64,000 nucleotides of DNA from Oscillospiraceae bacterium. Its GTDB lineage: Bacteria > Bacillota > Clostridia > Oscillospirales > UBA644. The stretch spans positions 55,972 through 119,971 of the forward strand of contig SVMT01000003.1 in assembly GCA_015067305.1 (NCBI GenBank), in the 5' to 3' direction. The translations under genes were made by a program, and so were the position numbers. The notes under the pieces are model-generated. The model was not told the origin of the DNA, did no database searches, and worked only from the letters and a program-made list of their open reading frames with translations. Of the stretch, positions 8,493-17,298 are shown piece by piece. Numbering within the stretch: position 1 is the first letter of the stretch; every line of letters starts with the position of its first letter.

Positions 8493-9374
8493 TCAGTTAT
8501 TTCTCGATGCCAAATATACCGCCAAGGTCTGAAGGAAACCGTTTTTATCATAAGGTTTTACAGCCTCTATCGCTTTTTGTGTATAATCTTCTACCAATTT
8601 TTGAGACTGATCCAACCCATATATATTAACAAATGTAGTTTTTTCTTCTGCGGCATCTTTACCGAGAGTTTTACCCATATCTTCAATTGTTCCCGAAACA
8701 TCAAGAATATCATCACGGATCTGGAATGCCAAACCAATATTATCAGAATATATTTCTGCTGCCTTAAAAACATCATCTGATGCGTCAGCCGCCAAACAAC
8801 CAAGTAAAGCAGAAGCTTTTAGCATTGCAGCTGTTTTCAAATTATGTATATTCAAAACTTCAGATTCAGTAAGTCCCGGCTTATTTTCAAGATCAAGGAC
8901 TTGTCCACGGACTATACCGTTTTTACCTGAGGCATCAAGAAGGATTCTGATACCTTCAATGATCTGTTTATCTGATAGACCTGTTTCATATCCGTCAGAA
9001 ATGATCCAAGAAAAAGCTTCACCGTAAAGTCCCATTGCCGCAAGAGCCGCCGTAGATTCTCCAAATACAACATGGTTCGTAGGAATTCCTCTGCGCAAAG
9101 AATCGTTATCCATAAACGGCATATCATCAAAGATAAGTGAATATGTATGAACCATTTCAAGCGCACAAGCAAAAGGTAAAGCCTTATCTGCATCATTTGA
9201 GACCATATCGCAAAATGCAAGACAGATAATAGGCCTTATTCTCTTTCCACCTGCAAAAATACTATACCTTAATGCGGAATCAAGTTTGTCACTCTTATTT
9301 TCAGGGAGATAACGTTCCAACGTACTGTTTATCTTCTCAGAATACATTTCAATATAATCATTCAACGTCTTCAT
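8493..9374 (-). CDS. ispA: Farnesyl diphosphate synthase (geranyltranstransferase)
   Basis: Head-to-tail prenyltransferase making farnesyl diphosphate from DMAPP and IPP. The first aspartate-rich region is DDMPFMDND and the second is IRDDILDVSGT. GGKRIRP, near residue 40, binds IPP. The preferred start is the ATG at 9374, nine bases after GGAGG, giving 293 aa; the track's earlier start has no ribosome site. The start overlaps the 3' end of xseB by about 17 bases, so translation is coupled. xseA-xseB-ispA is a widespread bacterial arrangement. Confidence 0.95.
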   Translation of the reverse strand: MKTLNDYIEMYSEKINSTLERYLPENKSDKLDSALRYSIFAGGKRIRPIICLAFCDMVSNDADKALPFACALEMVHTYSLIFDDMPFMDNDSLRRGIPTNHVVFGESTAALAAMGLYGEAFSWIISDGYETGLSDKQIIEGIRILLDASGKNGIVRGQVLDLENKPGLTESEVLNIHNLKTAAMLKASALLGCLAADASDDVFKAAEIYSDNIGLAFQIRDDILDVSGTIEDMGKTLGKDAAEEKTTFVNIYGLDQSQKLVEDYTQKAIEAVKPYDKNGFLQTLAVYLASRNN

Positions 9375-9588
9375 CTTCATCGACCTCCGTAACCATTTGG
9401 ATCCTTTGTTTGGCATTCTTTATTCTATCGGAACACAATTCAGCTAGTTTGGTACCTTCAGAAAAAAGTTCTAACGCTTCATCAAGTCCACATTCGCCCT
9501 TTGATAAAATCAAGTTTATTTCCTGTATGCGATTTAATGCATCTTCAAATTTTAATTCTTCAGTTTTTGATGATTTCCTCTGCGGCAC
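9358..9588 (-). CDS. xseB: Exodeoxyribonuclease VII small subunit
   Basis: 76-aa acidic protein with the XseB pattern LKFEDALNRIQEINLILSKG, then LDEALELFSEGTKLAELC, forming the two-helix small subunit that binds XseA. The C-terminus is highly acidic (DEDEDVE). It overlaps xseA by 29 bases and ispA by 17 bases, so the three are translated as a coupled block. Confidence 0.94.
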   Translation of the reverse strand: MPQRKSSKTEELKFEDALNRIQEINLILSKGECGLDEALELFSEGTKLAELCSDRIKNAKQRIQMVTEVDEDEDVE

Positions 9589-10756
9589 CTTTAACTACCC
9601 CATCTCTCATTTTCATTTCAAATTTTTCGCCTATAATAATATCATTTATACTTTTCAAAACCTTACCGTCCTTTGAGGGTAAGGCAAACCCCCTCATCAA
9701 CACCGAAAGAGGATTCAACGCTTCAAGTTTTTCACATTCATTTATTATTTCTCGCTCTTTGACATTGATCATATGCTTTATATATGAACCCAAATTAGCT
9801 TCTGCATTTTTAAACATTTGTTCTTTGGAAAAGATAACTGATGATATACTCAAGCCCGAAGAACAAATTTCTATCAGATGTTCATACTTATATACAAGAT
9901 CCTGAACAGCTCTTGCCATAGAAGTTTTTTGATATTCCAGTTCATCAAGAATTGAATCTCTGTGAGGCACGACCAATTCAGCAGCGGCAGAAGGTGTAGG
10001 GGCTCTGAGATCAGCAACAAAATCAATTATAGTAAAATCAATTTCATGTCCGACCGCACTGATTATAGGAATATCCGATTCAAAAACTGTCCAAGCAAGC
10101 TTTTCACTGTTAAACTCTATGAGATCTTCATATGAACCGCCGCCACGTGTAACGATTATAACATCCACATCTTTTGTTTCATTAAAATGATTTATCGCTT
10201 CTATTACAGTTTCTGCGGCACCAAGCCCTTGAACCTGACAAGGAAACAACACCGGAACTGCTAAAGGATAACGACGCTCAAGAATACTGATAACATCAAA
10301 GAATGCAGCACCTGTCGGAGAAGTAACGATTCCAATACGTTCCGGATATTCAGGAATCGGTTTTTTATACTGAGGATCAAAGAGTCCTAATTCTTCAAGT
10401 TTATCTTTGAGCTTATTGAATGCCGCCTGATATGCCCCAATACCGTCAGGTGCAATATCTTCCGCATACAGTTGATAAGTACCGTCACGTTCATAAAGGG
10501 ATACTCGTCCCTTTACAAAAACAGAGATTCCGTCCTCCAGAAAAAAAGCAAGCCTGTCTGCATTTGATTTAAACATTACTGTTTTGATTGCAGCATTTGA
10601 ATCTTTCAAAGTAAAGTAAACATGTCCGCTTTTCAAATGTCTGGTAAAATTAGATATCTCACCTTTTACAGTCACAGAACGAAGATTCATATCACTTTCG
10701 ATAAGAGAACGTGTATACATATTCAATTGTGAAACTGTAAGCGGTTTAGGATTCAT
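9560..10756 (-). CDS. xseA: Exodeoxyribonuclease VII large subunit
   Basis: Catalytic subunit of the single-strand exonuclease. The N-terminal OB fold spans about 1-100 (VKGEISNFTRHLKSGHVYFTLKD). The catalytic domain has RIGIVTSPTGAAFFDVI, VIIVTRGGGSYEDL, and SAVGHEIDFTIIDFVADLRAPTPSAAAE. A coiled coil and C-terminal domain follow. The 398-aa length is slightly short but within range. The start overlaps the stop of the TsaD-like gene by ATGA. Confidence 0.96.
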   Translation of the reverse strand: MNPKPLTVSQLNMYTRSLIESDMNLRSVTVKGEISNFTRHLKSGHVYFTLKDSNAAIKTVMFKSNADRLAFFLEDGISVFVKGRVSLYERDGTYQLYAEDIAPDGIGAYQAAFNKLKDKLEELGLFDPQYKKPIPEYPERIGIVTSPTGAAFFDVISILERRYPLAVPVLFPCQVQGLGAAETVIEAINHFNETKDVDVIIVTRGGGSYEDLIEFNSEKLAWTVFESDIPIISAVGHEIDFTIIDFVADLRAPTPSAAAELVVPHRDSILDELEYQKTSMARAVQDLVYKYEHLIEICSSGLSISSVIFSKEQMFKNAEANLGSYIKHMINVKEREIINECEKLEALNPLSVLMRGFALPSKDGKVLKSINDIIIGEKFEMKMRDGVVKGAAEEIIKN

Positions 10757-11715
10757 ATTTCACCCTTATTAAACATTAAATTATTATATGCAAGATACGC
10801 AATGCCAACAGCATTATCACCGGAAAGCTCAACAGAAGCAAAATTCGGTGGTTCATAGTCGTTTTTACTAAAGGAATCGTTTATTATATTCTTAATGCGT
10901 TCATTCGCCATTACTCCGCCCGCACAAAGAACAGGTCTGGAATCTTGTTTCTGGAGAAACAACAGCATCTCAGAAAGTGTATAACCGCACACTTCTGTTA
11001 TATAAGAGGCAATATATTCGGAAGTTTTACCTTGATTTATGAAATCAGAAACTTTATTTTCATAACCTGAAAGACAGCAATCACCATCTTTAAGATTTAT
11101 TTTGATCTTAAATTTATCTTTACAGCCATCGGCCAGATTTTCAAGTTCCGGTCCGCTGGGAAAACTCAATCCGAGAGCTACACCTGTCCTATCTATGAGT
11201 TGTCCGATACTGATATCTCTGGTCTTTGCAGATATAGTAATATTCTCAATACCTGCGACAGATACGATTTCAGTCGTACCCCCTGAAGCATGAACAGCAT
11301 AAAAAGGATGTTCAAACAAATCCAAACGGCCGCAAGATACCAGTCCTGCGGCAATATGACCTTGTTGATGTGAAAATCTGAGACAAGGGACATTCATAGT
11401 ATGAGCTAAGGCTTCAGCAACAGAGCAACCAAATGAAAAGCAGGGCATATAAGACCCTGCAGTATTTCTTGGGGCAAATGAAACGCCGACACCCTTTATT
11501 ACTGTATTTTCAAGGTCCAATTTATCAAAAACCTCAGAAAACTGTTTTACATGGGCAAAGACGGCATCATTTTGTCTTAAACCTTTTTCTCCGAAAGGAA
11601 CAGGTAAAAGTTTTCGGGAACTGATATATGTACCATCAGTATAATATAAAGCCACAGAAGTACGATAATTTGAAGTATCTATGCCAAGGAAAGCTTCCCT
11701 ATTTATTTCTGACAT
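10753..11715 (-). CDS. TsaD/Kae1-like ATPase paralogue (peptidase M22 family)
   Basis: 320-aa ASKHA-fold protein. The N-terminal phosphate loop is FLGIDTSNYRTSVAL. Metal-ligand candidates are H116 and H120 in SHQQGH, plus the Asp of SGDNAVGIAYL near residue 300; VHASGGTTE and LCAGGVMANE match other TsaD motifs. It is shorter and more divergent than true TsaD, and it sits between nusB and xseA, where Clostridia carry an extra copy annotated as O-sialoglycoprotein endopeptidase. Whether it takes part in t6A tRNA modification is unknown. It overlaps nusB by 17 bases and xseA by 4 bases. Confidence 0.8.
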   Translation of the reverse strand: MSEINREAFLGIDTSNYRTSVALYYTDGTYISSRKLLPVPFGEKGLRQNDAVFAHVKQFSEVFDKLDLENTVIKGVGVSFAPRNTAGSYMPCFSFGCSVAEALAHTMNVPCLRFSHQQGHIAAGLVSCGRLDLFEHPFYAVHASGGTTEIVSVAGIENITISAKTRDISIGQLIDRTGVALGLSFPSGPELENLADGCKDKFKIKINLKDGDCCLSGYENKVSDFINQGKTSEYIASYITEVCGYTLSEMLLFLQKQDSRPVLCAGGVMANERIKNIINDSFSKNDYEPPNFASVELSGDNAVGIAYLAYNNLMFNKGEI

Positions 11716-12094
11716 ATGAGCCTAAAACTCCATTCACGTATGAAGCAGATTCCTGTGTATCATATTTTTTTACAAGATTTACAGCCTCATTTATAGCTAC
11801 AGACTCAGGTACATCATCCTGATCGGATATTTCATATACCGCAATTCTGAGCGCAGAGAGCGCAACTCTTGAAAGACGAGATATACTCCTGTTATTGAGA
11901 TACTTTTCAATGGAAGAATCAACTTCTGTTAATTTCCCATGAATCTCCTCAAAAGCATGTTTTGCATAATCGTCTATTTGAATTTCTCCCTCTTCGGTAG
12001 CATTTTCAATTATCTCATTAAAATCAGCGTCTTTATAAAAAGTTGACTGAAACATAAGAATAAACAATGCTTCTCTTGACTCGCTTCTTTTCAT
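11699..12094 (-). CDS. nusB: Transcription antitermination factor NusB
   Basis: 131-aa all-helical protein that joins NusE/S10 at boxA RNA. The N-terminus SRSREAL-type helix (MKRSESREALFILMFQ) and the conserved C-terminal block AINEAVNLVKKYDTQESASYVNGVLG are diagnostic. Its ATG overlaps the stop of the Asp23 gene (ATGA). The order Asp23-nusB-xseA is typical of Firmicutes. Confidence 0.95.
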   Translation of the reverse strand: MKRSESREALFILMFQSTFYKDADFNEIIENATEEGEIQIDDYAKHAFEEIHGKLTEVDSSIEKYLNNRSISRLSRVALSALRIAVYEISDQDDVPESVAINEAVNLVKKYDTQESASYVNGVLGSYVRNK

Positions 12095-12450
12095 TTTGTT
12101 TTTACTTTCTCCTCAGCCACACTAGTAACGATAACATTGACTCTCTTAATAACAAGACCTGTCATACCGGAAAGTGCATCAGCCACATTTTTCTGTACCT
12201 TCTGAGCAATTTCAGGAATGTTGAAACCGTGCTTAACTGTTATCTGAAGAGTGATATCCACACCGTCTTCAGAATTGATAATATTTACACCCTTAACAAT
12301 ATGTTTGAGTTGAGCGCTGATATTTTTTACTGAAGGAGACATTTTCTGATTCACCTTCAATACACCGTCGATCTCCAATGCGGCAGTTGTAGCTATTGAA
12401 GCAATAACCTCTTCTGAAATTTTAATTGTTCCGTTAATTTTTTCGTCCAT
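12091..12450 (-). CDS. Asp23/Gls24 family envelope stress protein
   Basis: 119 aa from the ATG at 12450, which has GGAG six bases upstream; the track's longer form adds 22 residues without ribosome-site support. The domain is recognised by GTIKISEEVIASIATTAALEIDGV, VDITLQITVKHGFNIPEIAQKVQKNV and the C-terminal LVIKRVNVIVTSV. The YqhY subgroup lies upstream of nusB in B. subtilis and has been linked to acetyl-CoA carboxylase control; I infer this is the equivalent. First gene of the nusB-xseA-xseB-ispA operon. Confidence 0.9.
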   Translation of the reverse strand: MDEKINGTIKISEEVIASIATTAALEIDGVLKVNQKMSPSVKNISAQLKHIVKGVNIINSEDGVDITLQITVKHGFNIPEIAQKVQKNVADALSGMTGLVIKRVNVIVTSVAEEKVKTK

Positions 12451-12585
12451 GATAGACTCCGTTTCTCCGATCATATATATTTTACTCAATAACAATGCTG
12501 ATCGGGACATTGCCATATTTTAAAGAAATCGGCAGTAACGACATAAACTGTAACATCGAACTGTCATTTATTTTGTTATATACTT

Positions 12586-12614
12586 ATTATAGCACATTTT
12601 TTTAATTTTGTATA
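12586..12614 (-). promoter_or_regulatory. Candidate promoter of the Asp23-nusB-xseAB-ispA operon
   Basis: Minus strand: extended -10 TGC-TATAAT, 17-bp spacer, weak -35 TATACA. The -35 lies inside the 3' end of spoIIIAH. It would separate housekeeping transcription from the sporulation operon upstream. Confidence 0.5.
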
Positions 12615-13135
12615 CTGCTAATTTCGATTATTTTTATGACATCGTTGGAAAATTTCGTTTCCGAAGAGGCAATATCCATAATTTGAGCCGCTTCATGAGC
12701 CTCTAAACCGTCACTTTCAACAACTATGCTTACGCTGTCAGTTCCGAGATATACTATGCAATCTGAAAAACCTTTTGCTGTAATGAGGTTTTCAAGTGTA
12801 GATTCAGTCTCTGTATTCTTCGCATAAACAGTTATTGCATCTGCGGCAGCCTTTTTGGCAGATTCATCAGCATCGTTATTGGATATAAGCTGATTCAAAA
12901 CTGAAACAGCGTCATCACGATTCTTTTTGCGTAAATACCTTGCATTATCGAAATATCCCTCAGCTTCAGCATTAACGTAAGAACTTTGACCAAGTATTTT
13001 TTCATACTCATCACATTCGTCATTTCCTGCAACAGTAAAAACATCATCACCGTCGCGAACAAACCACCAATTCAGATAAACCGCAACACTGATCATCAAT
13101 GTAAGTCCGAGAATAATCCATCTTGTTTTTTTCAT
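12602..13135 (-). CDS. spoIIIAH: Stage III sporulation protein AH
   Basis: Mother-cell membrane protein whose extracellular domain forms a zipper and channel with forespore SpoIIQ. A single N-terminal TM segment (WIILGLTLMISVAVYLNWWFV) is followed by a charged helical region rich in Ala/Asp/Lys and the ring-building domain FSDCIVYLGTDSVSIVVES. Start chosen at 13135 with GGAG eight bases upstream (177 aa); the track extends it upstream without support. Last gene of the spoIIIA operon. Confidence 0.93.
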   Translation of the reverse strand: MKKTRWIILGLTLMISVAVYLNWWFVRDGDDVFTVAGNDECDEYEKILGQSSYVNAEAEGYFDNARYLRKKNRDDAVSVLNQLISNNDADESAKKAAADAITVYAKNTETESTLENLITAKGFSDCIVYLGTDSVSIVVESDGLEAHEAAQIMDIASSETKFSNDVIKIIEISSIQN

Positions 13136-13183
13136 TTTTATTACTCCAATCTGATTCTTATTATTTTCCGTCACCGGAATTGA

Positions 13184-13564
13184 TCAACCTTTTGCATTTA
13201 TTGAAATTCTGCTCCCCGATATACCAAACAAACGGGTAAGAACGTCAACTATCATAGTTTTTACATTTATATCACCCCCGCCTTCACAAATTACGGCGAT
13301 TCCTGAAATATATTCTGAAACAGTAGCTGAAAAAGATGAAACTGAATCTGTTTCAGTAAACACAATAACATCGCACTCTCCTACTCCTTGTAGATTTGTC
13401 AGGAAAGATTCGAGCCTGACCTCAAGATCATCGCCGTTTTTAATTGCAGATCTATCATCTCTGAAATTTTCTGACAAAAACACAAGTAAAACCAGAGCAC
13501 TTATACCTATAGCTATTATAAAAAAATTTTTCCTGATGAAATTCGATATATTATTAAATTTCAT
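13184..13564 (-). CDS. spoIIIAG: Stage III sporulation protein AG
   Basis: 126 aa; one N-terminal TM (FFIIAIGISALVLLVFL) and a ring-building domain. The segment LQGVGECDVIVFTETDS followed by ISGIAVICEGGGDINVKTMIVDVLTRLFGI matches the family pattern. It forms an oligomeric ring in the SpoIIIA-SpoIIQ complex between mother cell and forespore. Shorter than B. subtilis SpoIIIAG (229 aa) because the linker is reduced. Confidence 0.92.
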   Translation of the reverse strand: MKFNNISNFIRKNFFIIAIGISALVLLVFLSENFRDDRSAIKNGDDLEVRLESFLTNLQGVGECDVIVFTETDSVSSFSATVSEYISGIAVICEGGGDINVKTMIVDVLTRLFGISGSRISINAKG

Positions 13565-13576
13565 ATTTAAATCTTC

Positions 13577-14026
13577 CTATTCATTTAGTTTGGAAATATA
13601 AACTTTACCTGTCAATTCAAGTTTCCTTTCAGCAAAATCCAGAATTTCTACAAGAGGAATATCAGCATCGACCGCAATAGTTATTTTCTGTATTTCATAA
13701 CCTTGTTCTCTCCAAAAGCCTTTAACCTTTACTTCAAGTTCCCTTACGGGAAATTCCTCTATTATGATTTTTTTCACATTATCACATATCAGCTCCTCAA
13801 TAACACTATCTACAATATCAGAACTATTATAGATTATTGATCCATCAGAATTACTGTAACTGAAATCTATGTTATTTAAATCCGAGGTAAAAGATATTAT
13901 AAATATAACTATTATCAAAGAACTCAAAGCTCTGATATTTCCTTTAAACTTATCACTGACAATTATTGACGACAATAGTGCTGTTCCGAAAGATACGGTG
14001 ATAAGAGATGATATAACTTCTTTCAT
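13577..14026 (-). CDS. spoIIIAF: Stage III sporulation protein AF
   Basis: 149 aa. Two N-terminal membrane segments (SLITVSFGTALLSSIIV and ALSSLIIVIFIISFTSDL) and a soluble C-terminal domain with EEFPVRELEVKVKGFWREQGYEIQKI. Position between spoIIIAE and spoIIIAG confirms the identity; sequence similarity alone is moderate. Part of the mother-cell sporulation transenvelope complex. Confidence 0.88.
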   Translation of the reverse strand: MKEVISSLITVSFGTALLSSIIVSDKFKGNIRALSSLIIVIFIISFTSDLNNIDFSYSNSDGSIIYNSSDIVDSVIEELICDNVKKIIIEEFPVRELEVKVKGFWREQGYEIQKITIAVDADIPLVEILDFAERKLELTGKVYISKLNE

Positions 14027-14029
14027 AAT

Positions 14030-15130
14030 CTATGAGACCTTTATTATAAAATAGAACAAGAGAACCGTCAATATAGTAACCGACAATGAGACACAAATCA
14101 AAATTGAAACGAGATCACGTACAGTATTTATAAATTCACTTAACCTGAAATTCTCAAAAAAACTCAAAACAAAGCAAACAACAGATAATACAAAAAACAG
14201 GATCAAAAGTTCAGAGATAGGAGCCAGGGACAATATAACTGATACAGTAATACCAAGAATTCCTATACTGTTTTTTACCCCGACAGCTGTAGTAAAAAAA
14301 GTATCAAGGCCATCTGAAACAAAACCGCCGAGAACAGGAAATCCTGATGAAACGATCTGTTTTACAGTTTTCTTGAATAACGTGTCTTTATTCATTGAAA
14401 TAACGGACTGTACAGACATGAGACCGCTGAAAAAAGACAAGAAAACAGCCAATATACTTATCAGAAAATTTCTGATAAAAACAGAAATTCTTCTGAGATT
14501 GAAATCTCCTGTCATCCCACCACTCATAGCCAAGGCTAAGTATGTATTCGAGAACGGAAACACAAAAGCATTACAAATATGATTATAGACAGAAACAAAA
14601 ACTGTACAAATTGAACCAAGGACCGTTGCTGTCCCTGCATAACCGGATGCTGACATTGAAGCCAATGCAGATACTGATACTGAAGAAATATAGCCTGATA
14701 TTTGAACATAACTTTCAATAAAACCGTTGATGATCTTTATCACGATTTCAAAGACAGAAATACCACATAAGAGTAAAACAACAATATCTGCAATTTCGGC
14801 TGTTTTCCCTTGGAATATATTTCCCAAAGATTGGTATATAAAAACTATGACGATAAGTAATACAAAACTCAAATATTCATTCTTATATTTAAAAAATGAT
14901 TCTGTTAACAGATCCATAAAAATTTTTATTATATTCAAATCAGACAAATAGTCATTAAAATCAATATCTTTATCAAATCCTTTTCCTGAAATCTCATAAA
15001 ACAGATCTGGAACCAAATCATATGCAGATTTTAAATCTTCATTCAATTTATCAGTAGGATTTGACAATGTCGGAACAGAAAACAGTATCAAAACAAGAAT
15101 AAAAATTACAATTTTCACACATCTTAGCAT
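14030..15130 (-). CDS. spoIIIAE: Stage III sporulation protein AE
   Basis: 366-aa polytopic membrane protein with an N-terminal signal segment (IVIFILVLILFSVPTLS) and about seven further hydrophobic stretches. The family-typical GGFVSDGLDTFFTTAVGVKNSIGILG lies in the C-terminal half, and FMDLLTESFFKYKNEYLSF precedes the first membrane block. Probable export-apparatus-like component of the SpoIIIA complex. The gene lies 15 bases after spoIIIAD. Confidence 0.93.
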   Translation of the reverse strand: MLRCVKIVIFILVLILFSVPTLSNPTDKLNEDLKSAYDLVPDLFYEISGKGFDKDIDFNDYLSDLNIIKIFMDLLTESFFKYKNEYLSFVLLIVIVFIYQSLGNIFQGKTAEIADIVVLLLCGISVFEIVIKIINGFIESYVQISGYISSVSVSALASMSASGYAGTATVLGSICTVFVSVYNHICNAFVFPFSNTYLALAMSGGMTGDFNLRRISVFIRNFLISILAVFLSFFSGLMSVQSVISMNKDTLFKKTVKQIVSSGFPVLGGFVSDGLDTFFTTAVGVKNSIGILGITVSVILSLAPISELLILFFVLSVVCFVLSFFENFRLSEFINTVRDLVSILICVSLSVTILTVLLFYFIIKVS

Positions 15131-15145
15131 TTTATTTTTTCCTAT

Positions 15146-15523
15146 TCAAAATACATTTATGGTATCCAGTATCTTATCTATTAAAGGTACGCAAAGAGAT
15201 GTAAGATATACCTTCCCAAACATTTCAGTTTTTGATGCAACGGATTCAAGCCCGCAATCCCGACACAGTTCAGATATATACTGACATAAAAATGAAGCTC
15301 CGACAGCTTTATATAAAATCGTAAAACTATGATTTCCGATATTGGAACTCATCAAATCTGAAGTAAACCCTAAAACATCTCCGACAACAGGCATAACCTG
15401 AAGTAACAAATACACTCCTAACAAAATACTTGCTATAACAGCGTATTCAGGTTTGATCTCGCGTAATGGAATAATTATAAATATTCCTACAAGTACAGAG
15501 ATCATCACGGTGTAGATACTCAT
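15146..15523 (-). CDS. spoIIIAD: Stage III sporulation protein AD
   Basis: 125 aa, four predicted membrane segments. The family has the same pattern: IIPLREIKPEYAVIASILLGV near the N-terminus and FLCQYISELCRDCGLESVASKTEMFGK in the second half. It starts 2 bases from the end of spoIIIAC. Membrane component of the SpoIIIA complex. Confidence 0.93.
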   Translation of the reverse strand: MSIYTVMISVLVGIFIIIPLREIKPEYAVIASILLGVYLLLQVMPVVGDVLGFTSDLMSSNIGNHSFTILYKAVGASFLCQYISELCRDCGLESVASKTEMFGKVYLTSLCVPLIDKILDTINVF

Positions 15524-15525
15524 AG

Positions 15526-15720
15526 TCAGATTCTAAACGTCAAACGGATCGTATCAAAAAGTCTTCCGACCTCGCCGATTATCATTATCATAACCATAAC
15601 AAGCCCTGCTATAGTTACCATCAATGCATGTTCTCCATGGTCTGTTTTTGCAAGCAACTGATTCAATACTGCAACTATTATTCCAACTGCAGCTATTTGA
15701 AAAAGTATATCAGAATTCAT
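15526..15720 (-). CDS. spoIIIAC: Stage III sporulation protein AC
   Basis: 64-aa protein with two hydrophobic helices (ILFQIAAVGIIVAVLNQLL and ALMVTIAGLVMVMIMIIGEVG) joined by KTDHGEHA. Size and the family motif LLAKTDHGEHALMVTIAGLV are exact for SpoIIIAC. Confidence 0.94.
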   Translation of the reverse strand: MNSDILFQIAAVGIIVAVLNQLLAKTDHGEHALMVTIAGLVMVMIMIIGEVGRLFDTIRLTFRI

Positions 15721-15738
15721 TTTTGTTTTCCTCCGCTT

Positions 15739-16236
15739 TCAGATACATATCATTACAGCAAATAAACCTACGGCAATTCCGATTTTTACACTTACAGACC
15801 CCTTGGTTTCAAAATCCGAAACAGAATCATTTCGGTGTTTTACAAGTTCATTAATAACATTATCCAAAAGCTTTATCTGATCTTCTTCCTGAGTTTTACC
15901 CAACAAAGAAAACAAACGGTCCAAACACTGAATATCATCAACGGTCAATGAAGATGAATTCAAATAATTTGTTTTGACCTCGTCATATCTATCATATAGT
16001 TGAGTTTTTTCAGATGACGACAGATTACGGAAAAACTGCCCTAATTTTAATACTCTTTCATCATTTATTATAAGATTCAATGGGGTATTACGATAAAGTA
16101 TCTCATTTTTCACATACTCCGTAAAAATTATCATACATTCAAGTTCATCTTTCCGATTCTTAAGTTCTTGCCTTTTAATTACTCCCATTGCAGTACAGAT
16201 GACGAAGATCAAGCTCAAAAACAGACCCTTTAACAT
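15739..16236 (-). CDS. spoIIIAB: Stage III sporulation protein AB
   Basis: 165 aa from the ATG at 16236 with AAGGTG six bases upstream; the track start is a GTG three codons earlier. An N-terminal TM is followed by the conserved RQELKNRKDELECMIIFTEYVKNEILYRNTPL and a C-terminal TM (VKIGIAVGLFAVMICI). The family resembles the type II secretion protein GspF. It overlaps spoIIIAA by about 62 bases, more than usual. Confidence 0.92.
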   Translation of the reverse strand: MLKGLFLSLIFVICTAMGVIKRQELKNRKDELECMIIFTEYVKNEILYRNTPLNLIINDERVLKLGQFFRNLSSSEKTQLYDRYDEVKTNYLNSSSLTVDDIQCLDRLFSLLGKTQEEDQIKLLDNVINELVKHRNDSVSDFETKGSVSVKIGIAVGLFAVMICI

Positions 16237-17146
16237 CACATTCACCTTTTAAATATTTCACTTCATTGACCTTACCCATATCATATGAAACTACTACATC
16301 AACAGCTTTGATATCAATCAGCTTACGGACTACAGGCCTGCTCAACAACTCATTCAAACTCTTAGCATGTGCCGATGTTATGAAACTAACTCCGCAGTTT
16401 AATGTCGTTGCGATAGCTTCAGCCTCTAAGGAATTTCCCAACTCATCAAAAACAATTACATCCGGAGAAAGAGTTCTTACTGCACGCTCTATCCCCTCTG
16501 CTTTAGGAAAACCGTCAAGAACATCACAGTAACCAATATCAAATGTAGAATAACCGCAACTTTGTGCAGCTATCTCATGACGTTCATCGATGATCGAAAC
16601 TTTAAACCCCATTTTGGAAAGCTTACAGGCTGCATCACGCAAAACAGTAGTTTTACCTCTTCCAGGCGGTGAAGCTATTATAGTATTCAAAACAGATCCA
16701 TTAACAAGGATTTTTGGAAACAATGTATTTGAACAACCTATATACTCCTGCGCAATTCTGAAAAACAACCCATTGATCTCTTTCATGCCAACAATTTCGC
16801 CATTCTTCATAACTGCTGAACCACTTAATCCAACACGATGTCCGCCATCTGCAATAACATAACAATTTATGATCTGTTCATTATAAGCATAAACACTTTC
16901 ACAAGTAAGCATATTATATGTATATTCAACATCTTCCGCATAAACAATAACTCCCTCAGAAAGATCCGTCAATTTATTTTTCATTGAAACAGAATACAGC
17001 TTATTGCTAACCAATACAATGATTGGACACATTGTCTTCAAACGGATCTCTCTTATATGCTCAAGAATACCGATCTCCATATTTAAAAAAATATTGCGTA
17101 ACCTCAAAGGCATATATTTTATTATTTCTGCTATACTGCAATTCAT
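16175..17146 (-). CDS. spoIIIAA: Stage III sporulation protein AA (secretion ATPase-like)
   Basis: About 323 aa; first gene of the operon. AAA/secretion-type ATPase: Walker A ASPPGRGKTTVLRD, then VSIIDERHEIAA, Walker B DVIVFDELGNSLEAEAI and SFITSAHAKSLNELLSRP. An N-terminal domain with YAYNEQIINCYVIADGGHRVGLSG precedes the ATPase core. It powers the SpoIIIA apparatus. Start could be 17155 or 17146; the latter has GAGGA nine bases upstream. In B. subtilis the operon is driven by SigE; I could not place a convincing SigE promoter here. Confidence 0.94.
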   Translation of the reverse strand: MNCSIAEIIKYMPLRLRNIFLNMEIGILEHIREIRLKTMCPIIVLVSNKLYSVSMKNKLTDLSEGVIVYAEDVEYTYNMLTCESVYAYNEQIINCYVIADGGHRVGLSGSAVMKNGEIVGMKEINGLFFRIAQEYIGCSNTLFPKILVNGSVLNTIIASPPGRGKTTVLRDAACKLSKMGFKVSIIDERHEIAAQSCGYSTFDIGYCDVLDGFPKAEGIERAVRTLSPDVIVFDELGNSLEAEAIATTLNCGVSFITSAHAKSLNELLSRPVVRKLIDIKAVDVVVSYDMGKVNEVKYLKGECDVKGSVFELDLRHLYCNGSN

Positions 17147-17243
17147 AACGATCATTCCTCACCTAAATTATAATCAACTCGTCCTTAATACAGTCTATTA
17201 GTGAAAATATAATAATATTACTATAAAAAAACTAAAAATCGTC

Positions 17244-17272
17244 TTGACAACTTCAAATCATTATGATAAAAT
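17244..17272 (+). promoter_or_regulatory. SigA promoter of the apbE operon
   Basis: TTGACA, 17-bp spacer, TAAAAT. Predicted start near 17279, leaving a leader of about 45 bases before apbE. Confidence 0.8.
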
Positions 17273-17298
17273 TAATCTAAGCATTTCGGAGGTACAGT

